Shown in pieces: positions 30,266 through 42,741 of a DNA stretch of 64,000 nucleotides; the first letter of the stretch is position 1, and each line of letters starts with the position of its first letter. The notes under the pieces were generated by a model, which had not been told where the DNA came from, made no database searches, and saw only the letters and a program-made list of their open reading frames with translations. The position numbers and the translations under genes are program-made. Source of the DNA: Vibrio sinensis (lineage in GTDB: Bacteria; Pseudomonadota; Gammaproteobacteria; Enterobacterales; Vibrionaceae); assembly GCF_003605645.1 (NCBI RefSeq), contig NZ_QVMU01000005.1:1-64000 (forward strand), written 5' to 3'.

Positions 30266-30456
30266 TATGCGCCTGCCTTCTCAGTCAAAACAGTTTTCAC
30301 ACGTGCGATATCACGGCGTACAGCTTTAAGAGTGTGAGTTTGCTGTAGTTGACCAGTTGCAGCTTGCATGCGCAAGTTGAACTGTTCACGTAGCAAATTC
30401 AAAAGCTCTGCATTAAGCTCTTCAACGTTTTTATCACGTAGATCTTGTGCTTTCAT
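30265..30456 (-). CDS. rpmC: 50S ribosomal protein L29
   Basis: A 63-aa helical hairpin protein at the exit tunnel where nascent-chain factors dock ([20 protein letters not shown]). The ATG at 30456 overlaps the rplP stop as TGATG; an adjacent upstream GTG is less likely. Confidence 0.97.
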   Translation of the reverse strand: MKAQDLRDKNVEELNAELLNLLREQFNLRMQAATGQLQQTHTLKAVRRDIARVKTVLTEKAGA

Positions 30457-30866
30457 CACATCACCTGCTTAGTTACAAATGTAGTCTTGAATGGCAGTTT
30501 ACGTGCCGCTAGGCGGAACGCTTCACGAGCCAATTCTTCAGGTACACCACCCATTTCGTACATAACCTTGCCAGGTTGGATTTGGGCTACCCAGTACTCA
30601 ACGTTACCTTTACCCTTACCTTGACGAACTTCTAGTGGCTTTTCTGTGATTGGTTTGTCTGGGAACACACGGATCCAGATTTTACCTTGACGCTTAACGT
30701 GACGTGTCATTGCACGACGTGCTGCTTCAATTTGACGAGCAGTCAGACGACCACGGCCAACAGCTTTAAGACCGAATTCGCCGAAGCTTACATCAGTACC
30801 TTTAGCTAGACCACGGTTACGACCAGTCTGAACCTTACGGAACTTGGTACGTTTAGGTTGTAGCAT
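30456..30866 (-). CDS. rplP: 50S ribosomal protein L16
   Basis: A 136-aa protein that organises the A-site region of 23S rRNA ([40 protein letters not shown]). Ends overlapping the rpmC start. Confidence 0.98.
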
Positions 30867-30877
30867 CTGTCGACTCC

Positions 30878-31576
30878 TTACTTACGGCCTTTACGCTGCT
30901 TCTTAGGCTTGTCAGCCTTAGGCTCTACAGCGTTAGCTGCTGGCATACCACCTAGGATTTCACCTTTGAAGATCCAAGTTTTAATGCCGATTACACCGTA
31001 TTGGGTGTGAGCCGAAGAAGTTGCGTAATCAATGTCAGCACGTAGAGTGTGTAGAGGCACACGGCCTTCACGGTACCACTCTGAACGTGCAATTTCAGCG
31101 CCGCCTAGACGACCGCTTACTTCCACTTTGATACCTTTAGCGCCTAGACGCATAGCATTTTGTACCGCGCGCTTCATAGCACGACGGAACATAACGCGAC
31201 GCTCTAGCTGAGACGCGATGCTATCACCAACAAGTTGAGCGTCAAGCTCAGGCTTACGTACTTCAGCGATGTTAATTTGCGCTGGTACACCTGCGATTTT
31301 CGCTACAGCTGTGCGTAGTTTCTCAACGTCTTCACCTTTCTTACCGATAACAACGCCAGGACGAGCAGTGTGAATAGTCACACGGATGCTCTTAGCTGGA
31401 CGCTCGATAACGATGCGTGATAGTGACGCTTTTGCTAGTTCCTTAGTTAGGAACTGACGTACCTTGAAGTCGCCGTCTAGGTTGTCAGCGAAATCTTTGG
31501 TATTAGCAAACCATGTAGCATTCCAAGGCTTAACGATGCCTAGACGAATACCATTAGGATGTACTTTTTGACCCAT
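30878..31576 (-). CDS. rpsC: 30S ribosomal protein S3
   Basis: A 232-aa protein at the mRNA entry channel with helicase activity. KH domain with the signature [18 protein letters not shown] (about 52-69) and C-terminal domain with [17 protein letters not shown]. The basic tail [10 protein letters not shown] is normal. Confidence 0.98.
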   Translation of the reverse strand: MGQKVHPNGIRLGIVKPWNATWFANTKDFADNLDGDFKVRQFLTKELAKASLSRIVIERPAKSIRVTIHTARPGVVIGKKGEDVEKLRTAVAKIAGVPAQINIAEVRKPELDAQLVGDSIASQLERRVMFRRAMKRAVQNAMRLGAKGIKVEVSGRLGGAEIARSEWYREGRVPLHTLRADIDYATSSAHTQYGVIGIKTWIFKGEILGGMPAANAVEPKADKPKKQRKGRK

Positions 31577-31595
31577 TGCTTACTCTCCTAGTCTC

Positions 31596-31928
31596 TTAGC
31601 GATCTGCTACAACAACAGTGATGTGGCTTGAACGCTTCAAGATACGATCCGCACGACCTTTAGCACGAGGCATAATACGCTTCATGGTTGGGCCTTCATC
31701 TACGAAGATTTTAGCGACATTTAGATCGTCGATATCCGCACCTTCGTTGTGCTCCGCGTTCGCGATAGCTGATTCAAGAACTTTCTTAATTAGTACAGCA
31801 GCTTTCTTGTTGCTGAATGTTAAGATTTCAAGTGCTTGATCAACGTTTTTACCGCGAATTTGATCTGCAACTAAGCGAGCTTTCTGAGGCGAAATGCGAG
31901 CAAAGTTATGTTTAGCTACTGCTTCCAT
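31596..31928 (-). CDS. rplV: 50S ribosomal protein L22
   Basis: A 110-aa protein lining the exit tunnel ([20 protein letters not shown]). I chose the second of two adjacent ATGs (31928), since GGAG is then 6 nt upstream and the length matches E. coli. The beta hairpin loop ([19 protein letters not shown]) looks wild type. Confidence 0.97.
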   Translation of the reverse strand: MEAVAKHNFARISPQKARLVADQIRGKNVDQALEILTFSNKKAAVLIKKVLESAIANAEHNEGADIDDLNVAKIFVDEGPTMKRIMPRAKGRADRILKRSSHITVVVADR

Positions 31929-31938
31929 CATCTACTCC

Positions 31939-32229
<291 letters not shown>

Positions 32230-32236
32230 TTATAGA

Positions 32237-33061
32237 TTATTTATTACGACGACGTACAATGTACTTGTCAGTGCGTTTGTTCTTACGAGTCTTGAAGCCT
32301 TTAGTTGGCATACCCCATGGTGATACTGGGTGACGACCGCCTGATGTACGACCTTCACCACCACCGTGTGGGTGATCCACTGGGTTCATTACCACACCGC
32401 GGACGGTAGGACGAACACCGCGCCAGCGGTTAGCACCAGCTTTACCAAGTTCACGTAGCATATGCTCAGAGTTACCAACTTCACCGATTGTTGCACGGCC
32501 TTCAGAAAGTACTTTGCGCATTTCGCCAGAACGTAGGCGGATAGTTACATACGAACCGTCGCGAGCAACGATTTGAGCGTAAGCACCAGCAGAACGAGCT
32601 AGCTGAGCACCTTTACCAGGTTTCAATTCAACACAGTGAACTGTAGAACCTACTGGGATGTTACGCATTGGTAGAGTGTTACCAGCTTTGATTGGTGCAT
32701 CAACACCAGACTGGATAGCATCACCTGCTTTAACACCTTTTGGTGCAATAATGTAACGACGCTCACCGTCTGCGTACAGAACTAGAGCAATGTTTGCGCT
32801 ACGGTTTGGATCGTATTCTAGACGCTCAACTTTCGCTGGGATACCGTCTTTAGTACGTTTGAAGTCAATCAAACGGTAGTGTTGCTTATGACCACCACCG
32901 ATGTGACGTACTGTAATACGACCGTTGTTGTTACGACCGCCGTTCTTAGAGTTTTTCTCTAGAAGAGGTGCGTAAGGCTTGCCCTTGTGCAGGTCAGCGT
33001 TAACAACTTTAACTACGTGACGACGACCAGGGGAAGTCGGCTTACATTTAACAATAGCCAT
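32237..33061 (-). CDS. rplB: 50S ribosomal protein L2
   Basis: A 274-aa core protein near the peptidyl transferase centre. RNA-binding and KOW-like domains are present, and the conserved [20 protein letters not shown] loop holds the functional histidine. S10 operon. Confidence 0.99.
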   Translation of the reverse strand: MAIVKCKPTSPGRRHVVKVVNADLHKGKPYAPLLEKNSKNGGRNNNGRITVRHIGGGHKQHYRLIDFKRTKDGIPAKVERLEYDPNRSANIALVLYADGERRYIIAPKGVKAGDAIQSGVDAPIKAGNTLPMRNIPVGSTVHCVELKPGKGAQLARSAGAYAQIVARDGSYVTIRLRSGEMRKVLSEGRATIGEVGNSEHMLRELGKAGANRWRGVRPTVRGVVMNPVDHPHGGGEGRTSGGRHPVSPWGMPTKGFKTRKNKRTDKYIVRRRNK

Positions 33062-33077
33062 TTCTCAACTACTCCTG

Positions 33078-33380
33078 TTATTCCGCGCCGCCAACAAAGT
33101 CAAGATCTTGACCTTCGTTCAAAGTAACGTACGCTTTCTTAACGTCGCTGCGGCGACCTTGGCGTAGACCTTGACGTTTGGTCTTACCCTTAATAATAAG
33201 AGTATTTACAGACTTAACTTCAACTTCAAATAGCTTTTCTACAGCTGCTTTGATCTCTTTCTTAGTTGCATCTTTAGCTACTTTGAAAACGATTGTGTTC
33301 GCTTTCTCTGCAGCCATAGTTGCTTTTTCAGAGATGTGCGGAGCACGTAGAACTTTTAGGATACGTTCTTCAGTGATCAT
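33078..33380 (-). CDS. rplW: 50S ribosomal protein L23
   Basis: A 100-aa protein at the tunnel exit, the docking site for trigger factor and SRP ([20 protein letters not shown]). Its start overlaps the rplD end by 4 bases (ATGA), implying coupling. Confidence 0.98.
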   Translation of the reverse strand: MITEERILKVLRAPHISEKATMAAEKANTIVFKVAKDATKKEIKAAVEKLFEVEVKSVNTLIIKGKTKRQGLRQGRRSDVKKAYVTLNEGQDLDFVGGAE

Positions 33381-33979
33381 GCTAGCATCTCCTCAACTTG
33401 TTTAACTGCATCAGCAGTCATTAGTACTTTGTTGAATGCAATTAGTGATACTGGGTCAATACCAGCAACATCACGTGCATCTACTTTGTACAGGTTACGA
33501 GCCGCTAAGAATAGATTCTCATCTACTTCGCCAGTTACGATTAGTACATCGTTAAGCTCAAGCTCTTTAAGCTTAGCAACTAGCTCTTTAGTTTTTGGAG
33601 CTTCTACAGAGAAGTTATCAACAACGATTAAACGCTCTTGACGAACTAGCTCAGAAAGAATGCTCTTCATAGCGCCGCGGTACATTTTCTTGTTTACTTT
33701 TTGGCTGTGATCTTGAGGTTTCGCAGCAAAAGTAACACCACCTGAACGCCAGATTGGGCTACGAATCGTACCAGCACGTGCACGGCCAGTACCTTTTTGG
33801 CGCCATGGCTTAGCGCCACCGCCAGAAACTTCTGAACGTGTTTTTTGAGCACGAGTACCTTGGCGAGCACCTGCTGCGTACGCAACAACTACTTGATGCA
33901 CAAGAGCTTCGTTGAACTCACGTCCGAAAGTAGTTTCGGAAACAGTTAGTGCATCAGCACCTTTAACCATCAATTCCAT
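33377..33979 (-). CDS. rplD: 50S ribosomal protein L4
   Basis: A 200-aa tunnel protein with the long extended loop ([34 protein letters not shown]). In E. coli it also represses its own S10 operon through the mRNA leader by attenuation and translation block. The long leader before rpsJ here is consistent with that. Confidence 0.98.
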   Translation of the reverse strand: MELMVKGADALTVSETTFGREFNEALVHQVVVAYAAGARQGTRAQKTRSEVSGGGAKPWRQKGTGRARAGTIRSPIWRSGGVTFAAKPQDHSQKVNKKMYRGAMKSILSELVRQERLIVVDNFSVEAPKTKELVAKLKELELNDVLIVTGEVDENLFLAARNLYKVDARDVAGIDPVSLIAFNKVLMTADAVKQVEEMLA

Positions 33980-33995
33980 TACTTACTCCTAGACG

Positions 33996-34625
33996 TTATG
34001 CTTTAATAGCTGGTTTAACGATCACGTTGCCGCCAACTGCGCCTGGTACTGCACCTTTAATAAGAAGCAGATTGCGCTCAGCGTCAACACGTACGATCTC
34101 TAGGTTTTGAGTCGTTACACGCTCAGCACCCATGTGACCAGCCATTTTCTTGCCTTTGAACACGCGACCTGGAGTTTGACATTGGCCAATTGAACCCGGT
34201 GCACGGTGAGACAATGAGTTACCGTGAGTCATATCTTGAGTACGGAAGTTCCAACGCTTAACAGCGCCTTGGAAGCCCTTACCTTTAGATGTACCAGTAA
34301 CGTCTACTTTTTTAGTTTCGTTGAATAGTTCAACTGTTAGCTCAGCGCCAACTGCGAACTCTTCATCGTTTTCCAAACGGAATTCCCAAAGACCGCGACC
34401 AGCTTCAACACCTGCTTTAGCAAAGTGACCAGCTTCTGGTTTAGTAACGCGGTTAGCTTTCTTAGTTCCAGCTGTAACTTGGATTGCTGCGTAGCCGTCA
34501 GTCTCAAGAGATTTAACTTGAGTTACACGGTTCGCTTCAACCTCAACAACAGTTACAGGGATAGAAACGCCATCTTCAGTAAATACGCGGGTCATACCCA
34601 CTTTACGACCGATTAGACCAATCAT
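33996..34625 (-). CDS. rplC: 50S ribosomal protein L3
   Basis: A 209-aa assembly-initiator protein reaching the peptidyl transferase centre ([20 protein letters not shown]; the [20 protein letters not shown] loop holds the conserved Gln that PrmB methylates). S10 operon, 14 bp after rpsJ. Confidence 0.98.
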   Translation of the reverse strand: MIGLIGRKVGMTRVFTEDGVSIPVTVVEVEANRVTQVKSLETDGYAAIQVTAGTKKANRVTKPEAGHFAKAGVEAGRGLWEFRLENDEEFAVGAELTVELFNETKKVDVTGTSKGKGFQGAVKRWNFRTQDMTHGNSLSHRAPGSIGQCQTPGRVFKGKKMAGHMGAERVTTQNLEIVRVDAERNLLLIKGAVPGAVGGNVIVKPAIKA

Positions 34626-34639
34626 TATTCTAATCTCCC

Positions 34640-35267
<628 letters not shown>

Positions 35268-35273
35268 CGATGC

Positions 35274-35301
35274 ATTATACAGATCACAGTTTTACTTGCA
35301 A
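35274..35301 (-). promoter_or_regulatory. S10 operon promoter
   Basis: Minus strand TTGCAA (35296-35301), 16-bp spacer and a perfect TATAAT (35274-35279). Transcription would start at about 35267. A second, weaker TATACT lies about 90 bp downstream (near 35194). Confidence 0.8.
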
Positions 35302-35354
35302 GGACTGTTGGAAAATTAAACGGAAAAAAAATGAGATGATTTTTGATGGGAATA

Positions 35355-35386
35355 ATAGAGGATAAAAACATTGTTTTATCCTCTAT
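35355..35386 (-). terminator. hairpin after rlmB, probable terminator
   Basis: Long perfect arms ATAGAGGATAAAA / TTTTATCCTCTAT with a 5-nt loop, 22 bp past the rlmB stop. The T-tract is short and broken, so it may also act as an mRNA end stabiliser. Confidence 0.6.
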
Positions 35387-35407
35387 GTTTAACTGTTACT
35401 CGCTTGT

Positions 35408-36151
35408 TTATTTAGCCACAATTCTTTGACGAACCGCTTCAAACAAACACACACCACACGCAACCGATACGTTCAAGCTAGATACGCTACCTGCCATTGG
35501 AATTTTGATTAGGTCATCACATGTTTCGCGAGTTAAACGACGCATGCCATCCCCTTCTGCACCCATTACGATAGCAAGAGGTCCAGTTAATTTCGCTTGA
35601 TAAACATCGTGTGTCGCTTCACCCGCTGTACCAACAAACCAGATCCCCTTTTCTTGTAACGCTCGCATTGTTCTCGCAAGATTTGTTACACGAACCAGAG
35701 GAACTGTTTCTGCTGCACCACAAGCAACTTTACTTACCGTCGCATTCAATTGTGCAGATTTATCTCTAGGCACAATAACTGCAGCTACACCGGCAGCATC
35801 CGCATTACGTAGACACGCGCCCAAGTTGTGCGGGTCAGTTACACCATCAAGAACCAACAATAACGGTGCTTCATGGCTCGCGATGATATCGTCCAAGTCA
35901 TTTTCGTTAAGCTGTTTAGCTGGTTTTACACGAGCAATAAGACCTTGGTGGTTTGCACCACTGGCTTTATCATCCAGAGTCTTACGCCCCATCTGTTGAA
36001 TAGAAACACCACATCGTTGTAACTCATTCAAAATTGGCATTAATCGATCGTCTTGACGGCCTTTGAGCACATACGCTTCAATAAAGCGTTCAGGCTCTTT
36101 TGCTAAAACAGCTTTTACAGCATGAATGCCATAAATAAATTCATTACTCAT
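35408..36151 (-). CDS. rlmB: 23S rRNA (guanosine-2251-2'-O)-methyltransferase
   Basis: SPOUT methyltransferase of 247 aa that modifies the P-loop of 23S rRNA. The N-terminal substrate-binding domain (about 1-85, [10 protein letters not shown]) precedes the knotted catalytic domain, with [36 protein letters not shown] and [15 protein letters not shown] carrying the three SPOUT motifs. It lies 21 bp after rnr, as in E. coli. Confidence 0.97.
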   Translation of the reverse strand: MSNEFIYGIHAVKAVLAKEPERFIEAYVLKGRQDDRLMPILNELQRCGVSIQQMGRKTLDDKASGANHQGLIARVKPAKQLNENDLDDIIASHEAPLLLVLDGVTDPHNLGACLRNADAAGVAAVIVPRDKSAQLNATVSKVACGAAETVPLVRVTNLARTMRALQEKGIWFVGTAGEATHDVYQAKLTGPLAIVMGAEGDGMRRLTRETCDDLIKIPMAGSVSSLNVSVACGVCLFEAVRQRIVAK

Positions 36152-36172
36152 TATTAAACCTGTTTCTCTGGT

Positions 36173-38659
36173 CTATTTAGTCTCATTGCTAGGCGTCGAA
36201 GTTTTGCCAGACTTGGTTTTTCTTGGTCGGCTATTTGGTTTTTTCTTACGCGCCTTTCTTACTTTTTTCGGTTTTGCTGCATCTTTTGCTTCTACTGTAC
36301 CATCAGGTCGCTTAGTCGCCTCTATTGCCGGAGTGACTCGCGTTCTCGGTTTAGTCGACGATTTTGTTGAAGCTTGTTTTTTCGCTTTGGCTTTCTGCTG
36401 CGCTTCTTCTGCGCGTTTTTTCGCCGTCTTACCTTTGCCGCGTAGCTTACGGCTAGTTTCGACTAACTCAAAGTCAATTTGTTTGTCATTTAAGTTTACT
36501 GCTAAGACTTTCACTTTAACGGCATCGCCTAAGCGATAGATCGCACCAAAACTTTCACCGATAAGTCTTTGACCAACAGGATCAAATTGATAGTAGTCAT
36601 TAGCTAGTGCAGAAATATGTACCAAACCGTCAATATGCAAATCTGTCAGGCGCACAAAGAAACCAAATCCGGTTACGTTGGCAATTACACCATCAAGCTC
36701 ATCACCAACGTGATCTTGCATGTATTCACACTTCAGCCAATCAGACACTTCTCGAGTGGCATCGTCAGCACGACGCTCTGTTGTTGAACATTGCTCGCCG
36801 TAGAAGTCCATATCATCAAACGAATAATGATAACCACCTGTCGGAGTCCAACGGTCTTGATTCTGCCCTTTCTCTTTAGCAATAAGATATTTAATTGCAC
36901 GATGAAGCAACAAGTCAGGATAACGACGAATTGGTGAGGTAAAGTGTGCATAGCGTTTTAATGCTAGGCCAAAGTGACCACAGTTATCTGCGTTATATAC
37001 TGCCTGCTTCATTGAGCGCAGCAGCATTGTCTGGATCAGTTCTTTATCTTGGCGCTCACCAATCTGCTTAACTAAGTCCGCATAATCAGTCGGTGATGGC
37101 TCTAAGCCTCCACCAAGATTTAAGCCCAACTCACCAAGGAAATCACGGAACCCCTGCAAACGAAGTTCACCTGGAGTTTCATGGATTCGATACAACGCAG
37201 GCTCTTTCGCCTTTTCAACCAAAGATGCTGAAGCGATGTTGGCTAAAATCATACATTCTTCAATGATTTTATGTGCGTCGTTACGAATGACAGGTTCAAT
37301 ACGGTCAATCTTACGCTCGGCATTGAAGATAAATTTCGTTTCAATCGTTTCAAACTCAATCGCACCACGATTGTCACGGGCAAGTTTGAGTACTTTGTAC
37401 ATTTTGTGCAGTTCTTCCAAATGAGGAACTACCGCTTGATAGCGATCTCTTAGCTCTTCATCCCCCTCTAGAATCGAACCCACTTTGTTATAAGTCAAAC
37501 GAGCATGAGAGTTCATTACTGCTTCATAATGCTTATAACCAGACAGTTTGCCGGTATCCGAGATGGTCATTTCACACACCATACACAGGCGATCAACCTG
37601 TGGGTTTAGTGAACACAAACCATTAGATAAAACTTCTGGCAGCATTGGCACAACTTGAGATGGGAAATAAACCGAGTTACCGCGGTTAATCGCTTCTTTG
37701 TCTAGTGCTGTATCTGGTCTTACGTAATAACTCACATCAGCAATCGCAACCCATAAACGCCAGCCGCCACTTTTCTTCGCTTCGCAAAAAACAGCGTCAT
37801 CAAAGTCACGGGCATCTTCACCATCGATTGTAACTAATGGGAGATCTCGTAAGTCAACACGACCTACTTTAGCTTCTTCCGGAACTTCTTCACCTAGGCC
37901 TTCAATTTGCTTGTCGACTTCTTGTGGCCATTCATGAGGAATTTGATGTGTACGGATAGCGATTTGCGTTTCCATTCCCGGCGCCATGTTTTCGCCCAAA
38001 ACTTCAACGACTTTGCCCATCATTTTACGAGAGCGAGTACCGCGATCAGTCAACTCAATCACGACGACGTTGCCCATTCGTGCACTGCCTTTGTGCTCAT
38101 TAGGGATCAAGATGTCTTGACTGATACGAGAGTCATCAGCAACTACATATGAATAACCATACTCGAGGAAAAAACGGCCCACGATTTGCGATTTACGTTC
38201 TTCTAGTACGCGAACTAGGCGACCTTCGCGTCGTCCACGCTTACTGTTATCCGTTGGCTGAACTAAAACATAATCGCCATGAATAATGCTTCGCATCTGG
38301 TGATGCGGCAGCATAATGTCATTATCCTTGCCATGGCTACCATCTGGTCGAACCCAACCATGGCCATCTTTATGACCAATTACGTAGCCTTTGATCAACT
38401 CAAGTTTCTCTGGCAGTGCATAGCACTGACGGCGGGTAAAGACTAACTGACCATCTCGTTCCATCGCACGTAAGCGACGACGAAGACCCTCATAGTGTTC
38501 TTCACCTGATAATTGCAACGCTTCAAAGAGATCATTACGGTTCATTGGAACGCCCGCTTGCTCTAAGAATTCTATAATAAATTCGCGACTTGGAATTGGA
38601 TTTTCGTAATTCTCCGCTTCACGTACCGCAAATGGATCGTTCTGGAGTTTATCTGACAT
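36173..38659 (-). CDS. rnr: ribonuclease R
   Basis: Processive 3'-5' exoribonuclease of 828 aa that degrades structured RNA and is cold- and stress-induced in E. coli. Domains: N-terminal winged-helix and cold-shock domains (about 20-240), RNB catalytic domain with the metal-binding aspartates in DARDFDDAV (282-290), S1 domain (about 645-730), and a Lys/Arg-rich tail (about 735-828). The ATG at 38659 is preferred to an in-frame TTG two codons earlier. It is followed by rlmB in the same unit; nsrR, upstream in E. coli, is absent. Confidence 0.97.
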   Translation of the reverse strand: MSDKLQNDPFAVREAENYENPIPSREFIIEFLEQAGVPMNRNDLFEALQLSGEEHYEGLRRRLRAMERDGQLVFTRRQCYALPEKLELIKGYVIGHKDGHGWVRPDGSHGKDNDIMLPHHQMRSIIHGDYVLVQPTDNSKRGRREGRLVRVLEERKSQIVGRFFLEYGYSYVVADDSRISQDILIPNEHKGSARMGNVVVIELTDRGTRSRKMMGKVVEVLGENMAPGMETQIAIRTHQIPHEWPQEVDKQIEGLGEEVPEEAKVGRVDLRDLPLVTIDGEDARDFDDAVFCEAKKSGGWRLWVAIADVSYYVRPDTALDKEAINRGNSVYFPSQVVPMLPEVLSNGLCSLNPQVDRLCMVCEMTISDTGKLSGYKHYEAVMNSHARLTYNKVGSILEGDEELRDRYQAVVPHLEELHKMYKVLKLARDNRGAIEFETIETKFIFNAERKIDRIEPVIRNDAHKIIEECMILANIASASLVEKAKEPALYRIHETPGELRLQGFRDFLGELGLNLGGGLEPSPTDYADLVKQIGERQDKELIQTMLLRSMKQAVYNADNCGHFGLALKRYAHFTSPIRRYPDLLLHRAIKYLIAKEKGQNQDRWTPTGGYHYSFDDMDFYGEQCSTTERRADDATREVSDWLKCEYMQDHVGDELDGVIANVTGFGFFVRLTDLHIDGLVHISALANDYYQFDPVGQRLIGESFGAIYRLGDAVKVKVLAVNLNDKQIDFELVETSRKLRGKGKTAKKRAEEAQQKAKAKKQASTKSSTKPRTRVTPAIEATKRPDGTVEAKDAAKPKKVRKARKKKPNSRPRKTKSGKTSTPSNETK

Positions 38660-38695
38660 AGGCAAGCCTACTTATAGCAAGGAAGGTATAGGGCT

Positions 38696-38727
38696 AGTAT
38701 ATCTGACTAACTGTACAAGCTACAGTT
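38696..38727 (-). promoter_or_regulatory. rnr promoter with overlapping perfect inverted repeat
   Basis: Minus strand TATACT (38696-38701) is a good -10. Over the -35 region lies a perfect inverted repeat AACTGTA-N5-TACAGTT (38709-38727), well placed for a repressor. It is not a LexA box, because CTG and CAG are 9 bp apart instead of 10. The regulator is unknown. Confidence 0.5.
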
Positions 38728-38832
38728 AACCTGATGGAAAAAATACAATTCCGCTGAGATTTTCACCAGTAGCTCCATTTTAATCCCAATCTAAATCACC
38801 CCGATCAAGATCACACTTTCTTGTAATTTATA

Positions 38833-38848
38833 AAGCAAACGATTGCAA
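38833..38848 (+). promoter_or_regulatory. PurR-type operator upstream of the amidohydrolase gene
   Basis: AAGCAAACGATTGCAA matches the core GCAAACGTTTGC of the E. coli PurR box at 11 of 12 positions and keeps the dyad. It overlaps or follows a candidate -10 (TTTATA, 38827-38832), a blocking position. The amidohydrolase starts at 38919. Confidence 0.55.
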
Positions 38849-38918
38849 ATAAGGGAGCTTGTTGCCATATTCATCGCAATTTCCTATCCCCTCTCTTTTT
38901 ATAGGTTTAGTGACAACG

Positions 38919-40322
38919 ATGAAACGCACTTTATTAGCTACAGCTATTGCAAGCTTAGGTCTCTTTTCAACTGTTTCCAATGCAGCTGAGAAAGTCGACC
39001 TGATGATCACGGATGCTATGGTTCTAACCATGAACCAAGATAAAACCGTATACGAAAATGGTACTGTCGTGATTAAAGACAACAAGATCATTGCCGTTGG
39101 TGATGAATCTTTAGAAAAGCAATACAAAGCAAATAAAGTGCTCGACGTTGATGGCGATATCGTCATGCCTGGTCTTATTAACACACACACTCACGTATCG
39201 ATGACCGTGTTTCGCTCATTGGCCGATGACGTGCCAGATCGCCTACACCGCTATATCTTCCCGTTAGAAGCTAAGTTAGTTTCGCGTGATATGGTTCGTA
39301 TTGGTGCAAACCTAGGTAACGTTGAGATGCTAAAAGGCGGCGTAACCACTTATGCTGATATGTACTATTTTGAAGATGAAGTAGCAAAAACGGTCGACAA
39401 AATTGGTATGCGCGCGATCTTAGGCGAAACCATCATCAAGTTCCCTGTTGCTTCAGCAAAAAATGCTGATGCAGGTATTGATTACACGTTGAACTTCATT
39501 GAGCAATATAAAGACCATCCACGTATCACTCCTGCGTTCGCCCCACACGGTCCATACACGAACACGACTGAAACTCTACAAAAAGTAGCCAAGCTTTCTC
39601 TTGAGAAAGGTGTACCAGTAATGATGCACCTTGCAGAATCAGACCGTGAACAACAAGTGATTGCTGAGCGTTCAAACGGCCTATCGCCTGTCGCTTATAT
39701 GGAAAGCATTGGTGCATTGAACAAAAATCTGGTCGGTGCGCACATGATTTTGGTTGATGATAATGACATCGAGCTAGTGAAAAAATCAGATATGGGTGTG
39801 GCACACAACATGAGTGCAAACATCAAATCTGCAAAAGGCGTTTCACCTGCACTGCAAATGTATGATGAGGACGTTCGTATTGGTCTAGGTACTGATGGCC
39901 CAATGTCAGGTAATACACTAAGCACTATCGATGAATTCAACCAAGTAGCCAAAGTTCATAAGCTAGTGAATAAAGACCGCGCAGCGATGCCACCATTAAA
40001 AGTCATTGATATGGCAACAATGGGCGCAGCTAAAGCACTACACATGGAAGATAAGATTGGTTCTCTGGAAGTTGGAAAACTGGCGGACATTATCGTTATC
40101 GATACCAAAGCGCCAAACATGGTTCCAGTTTATAACCCATACTCGGCACTCGTGTACTCTGCAAACTCAGCGAACGTTCGTCACTCTATTGTTGATGGTA
40201 AATTGCTAATGAAAGATCGCCAGATCCTGACCGTCGACGAAGAACAAATCCGTAAGGAAGCGCTAGCGTTTACTGATGTAGTTCGCCAAACCGTTATTGA
40301 ATCAGGTGAAGTCGTTCAATAA
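38919..40322 (+). CDS. secreted amidohydrolase, MTA/SAH-deaminase or purine-deaminase type
   Basis: A 467-aa metal-dependent deaminase-like hydrolase of the ATZ/TRZ/MtaD group. Unusually for this group it has a signal peptide (residues 1-22, TVSNA before AEKVD), so it is periplasmic or outer-membrane associated. Metal and catalytic residues: NTHTHVSM (His90, His92), HLAES (His237, Glu240), His275 in VGAHM, and GTDGPMSGN (Asp326). Deamination of a purine derivative (adenosine, S-adenosylhomocysteine, methylthioadenosine or guanine) is plausible, and the PurR-type box supports a purine link. It sits between rnr and motX, divergent from rnr. The start follows the signal peptide; an upstream in-frame codon at 38859 is rejected. 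Confidence 0.8.
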   Translation: MKRTLLATAIASLGLFSTVSNAAEKVDLMITDAMVLTMNQDKTVYENGTVVIKDNKIIAVGDESLEKQYKANKVLDVDGDIVMPGLINTHTHVSMTVFRSLADDVPDRLHRYIFPLEAKLVSRDMVRIGANLGNVEMLKGGVTTYADMYYFEDEVAKTVDKIGMRAILGETIIKFPVASAKNADAGIDYTLNFIEQYKDHPRITPAFAPHGPYTNTTETLQKVAKLSLEKGVPVMMHLAESDREQQVIAERSNGLSPVAYMESIGALNKNLVGAHMILVDDNDIELVKKSDMGVAHNMSANIKSAKGVSPALQMYDEDVRIGLGTDGPMSGNTLSTIDEFNQVAKVHKLVNKDRAAMPPLKVIDMATMGAAKALHMEDKIGSLEVGKLADIIVIDTKAPNMVPVYNPYSALVYSANSANVRHSIVDGKLLMKDRQILTVDEEQIRKEALAFTDVVRQTVIESGEVVQ

Positions 40323-40339
40323 TTGAAAGCGTGACTCGT

Positions 40340-40367
40340 AAAAAAGCCCACTGATGTGGGCTTTTTT
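40340..40367. terminator. bidirectional terminator, amidohydrolase / motX
   Basis: Stem AAAAAGCCCAC / GTGGGCTTTTTT with a 4-nt loop between convergent genes; A and T runs on both sides suit both directions. Confidence 0.9.
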
Positions 40368-40400
40368 GTATCTGAATAAATCGAATGAAAAGTGCGTTTT

Positions 40401-41036
40401 TTACCAGAACGTTTCTCGGCGTTTGGCTCGAGCAATAATATTATCAGGCATACGCAGCTCTAAACCTGTTCTTAGGCGAGTAATACGTTTGTGCTGACGC
40501 TGATCGGCCGTGGCGGAGTTATACAGCCAACGATATGCATCTTCGTAATCAAGTGGGCTACCGTAATCACGTAATAAAAGTTCAGCTAGGTGAATCCTTG
40601 CATTCAAATTCCCCATCGAGGCAGCTTCACGCAAGTAAGGAATTGCTCGCTCTTTATCTTGTTGCACAAGAGTCCCACGAGAGTAATAACGTCCCAATTG
40701 CTCTAGTGCTGTCGGTAAACCTTGATGTGCGGCATTTTCCATATAGTAAAGACCAAGCTCTACGTCTTGCTCCACACAAACCCCCCATGCAAGCATGTCA
40801 CCATATAAAAACTCATAAGACGGCAAACTGATACGGGTCGCTCGCGCCACTATATCTTCCACCAACTGGCAGTTATCCGATTTAACTCGTTCTAAATGCT
40901 TGTTTTCTTCTATCAGTTTTATCAGTTCAGTTTCGCTATAAATGGGCACAGGTTCTCCAATGTTCACCTGGGCGGCATAACTTAAGCTTGAGCTTAATGC
41001 CAAACATAACGACACTGCTACTGTTCGTAGCTTCAT
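40401..41036 (-). CDS. motX: sodium-driven flagellar motor protein MotX
   Basis: Periplasmic T-ring component of the Na+-driven polar flagellar motor, needed to install PomA/PomB stators. At 211 aa from the ATG at 41036 it has the length I recall for vibrio MotX. A signal peptide ends near residue 21 (SLSYA). The body is Sel1-like repeats (GLYYMENAAHQGLPTALEQL; AIPYLREAASMGNLNARIHL). Two cysteines in DNCQ and GVCVEQ could form a disulfide. Preceded by a sigma-28 promoter, so it is co-regulated with late flagellar genes though far from a flagellar cluster. Confidence 0.93.
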   Translation of the reverse strand: MKLRTVAVSLCLALSSSLSYAAQVNIGEPVPIYSETELIKLIEENKHLERVKSDNCQLVEDIVARATRISLPSYEFLYGDMLAWGVCVEQDVELGLYYMENAAHQGLPTALEQLGRYYSRGTLVQQDKERAIPYLREAASMGNLNARIHLAELLLRDYGSPLDYEDAYRWLYNSATADQRQHKRITRLRTGLELRMPDNIIARAKRRETFW

Positions 41037-41114
41037 ATCTGCACTCTTCATTGATTCCGATAACAACAAACGGGCAAGGCAATACGCCTAACCTAATCAT
41101 GCTGCTTAAAATGG

Positions 41115-41141
41115 TTATCGGCAATTCATCCAAAGCCTTTA
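41115..41141 (-). promoter_or_regulatory. sigma-28 (FliA) promoter of motX
   Basis: Minus strand TAAA (41138-41141), N15, GCCGATAA (41115-41122): an exact match to the flagellar sigma-28 consensus with the exact 15-bp spacing. It is 79 bp before the motX start codon. Confidence 0.88.
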
Positions 41142-41149
41142 GACAATTT

Positions 41150-41176
41150 TTGCCATCGAGTGGCAATTTTTTGCCA
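41150..41176. repeat. three phased TTGCCA half-sites upstream of the motX promoter
   Basis: TTGCCA (41150-41155), TGGCAA (41161-41166) and TTGCCA (41171-41176) alternate in direction with starts 11 and 10 bp apart, about one helical turn. Two overlapping dyads result: TTGCCA-N5-TGGCAA and TGGCAA-N4-TTGCCA. They lie 9 bp upstream of the sigma-28 -35 element. The arrangement suggests a protein-binding array; the factor is unknown. Confidence 0.5.
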
Positions 41177-41234
41177 CAACGGATGAGTTATTCAGCATAG
41201 CACCAATATGTACTTTCAATGATTCAGATACAAA

Positions 41235-41259
41235 AAAGCCGACACTCAATGTCGGCTTT
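41235..41259 (-). terminator. purA terminator
   Basis: Minus-strand stem AAAGCCGAC / GTCGGCTTT with a 7-nt loop and a following T-run, 30 bp past the purA stop. Confidence 0.88.
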
Positions 41260-41288
41260 CAATTTATCTAGTACGAAACATTAAACGA

Positions 41289-42638
<1,350 letters not shown>

Positions 42639-42741
42639 CTAGCACCGAATTACTCTCCTTGCAGTCATTTTTTGGTCACACTATTTAAGGTTCAGCATTA
42701 ACCATTGCTGCACTTTTATCCGTTAGTCGATTGTTAGCTTT

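Noticed and set aside
38709..38727. LexA box at the rnr promoter
   Set aside because: CTG and CAG are separated by 9 bp; the LexA consensus needs 10.
38795..38816. CRP site upstream of the amidohydrolase gene
   Set aside because: One half (GATCACA) is good but the other (CCCGA) keeps only part of TGTGA; not enough to call.
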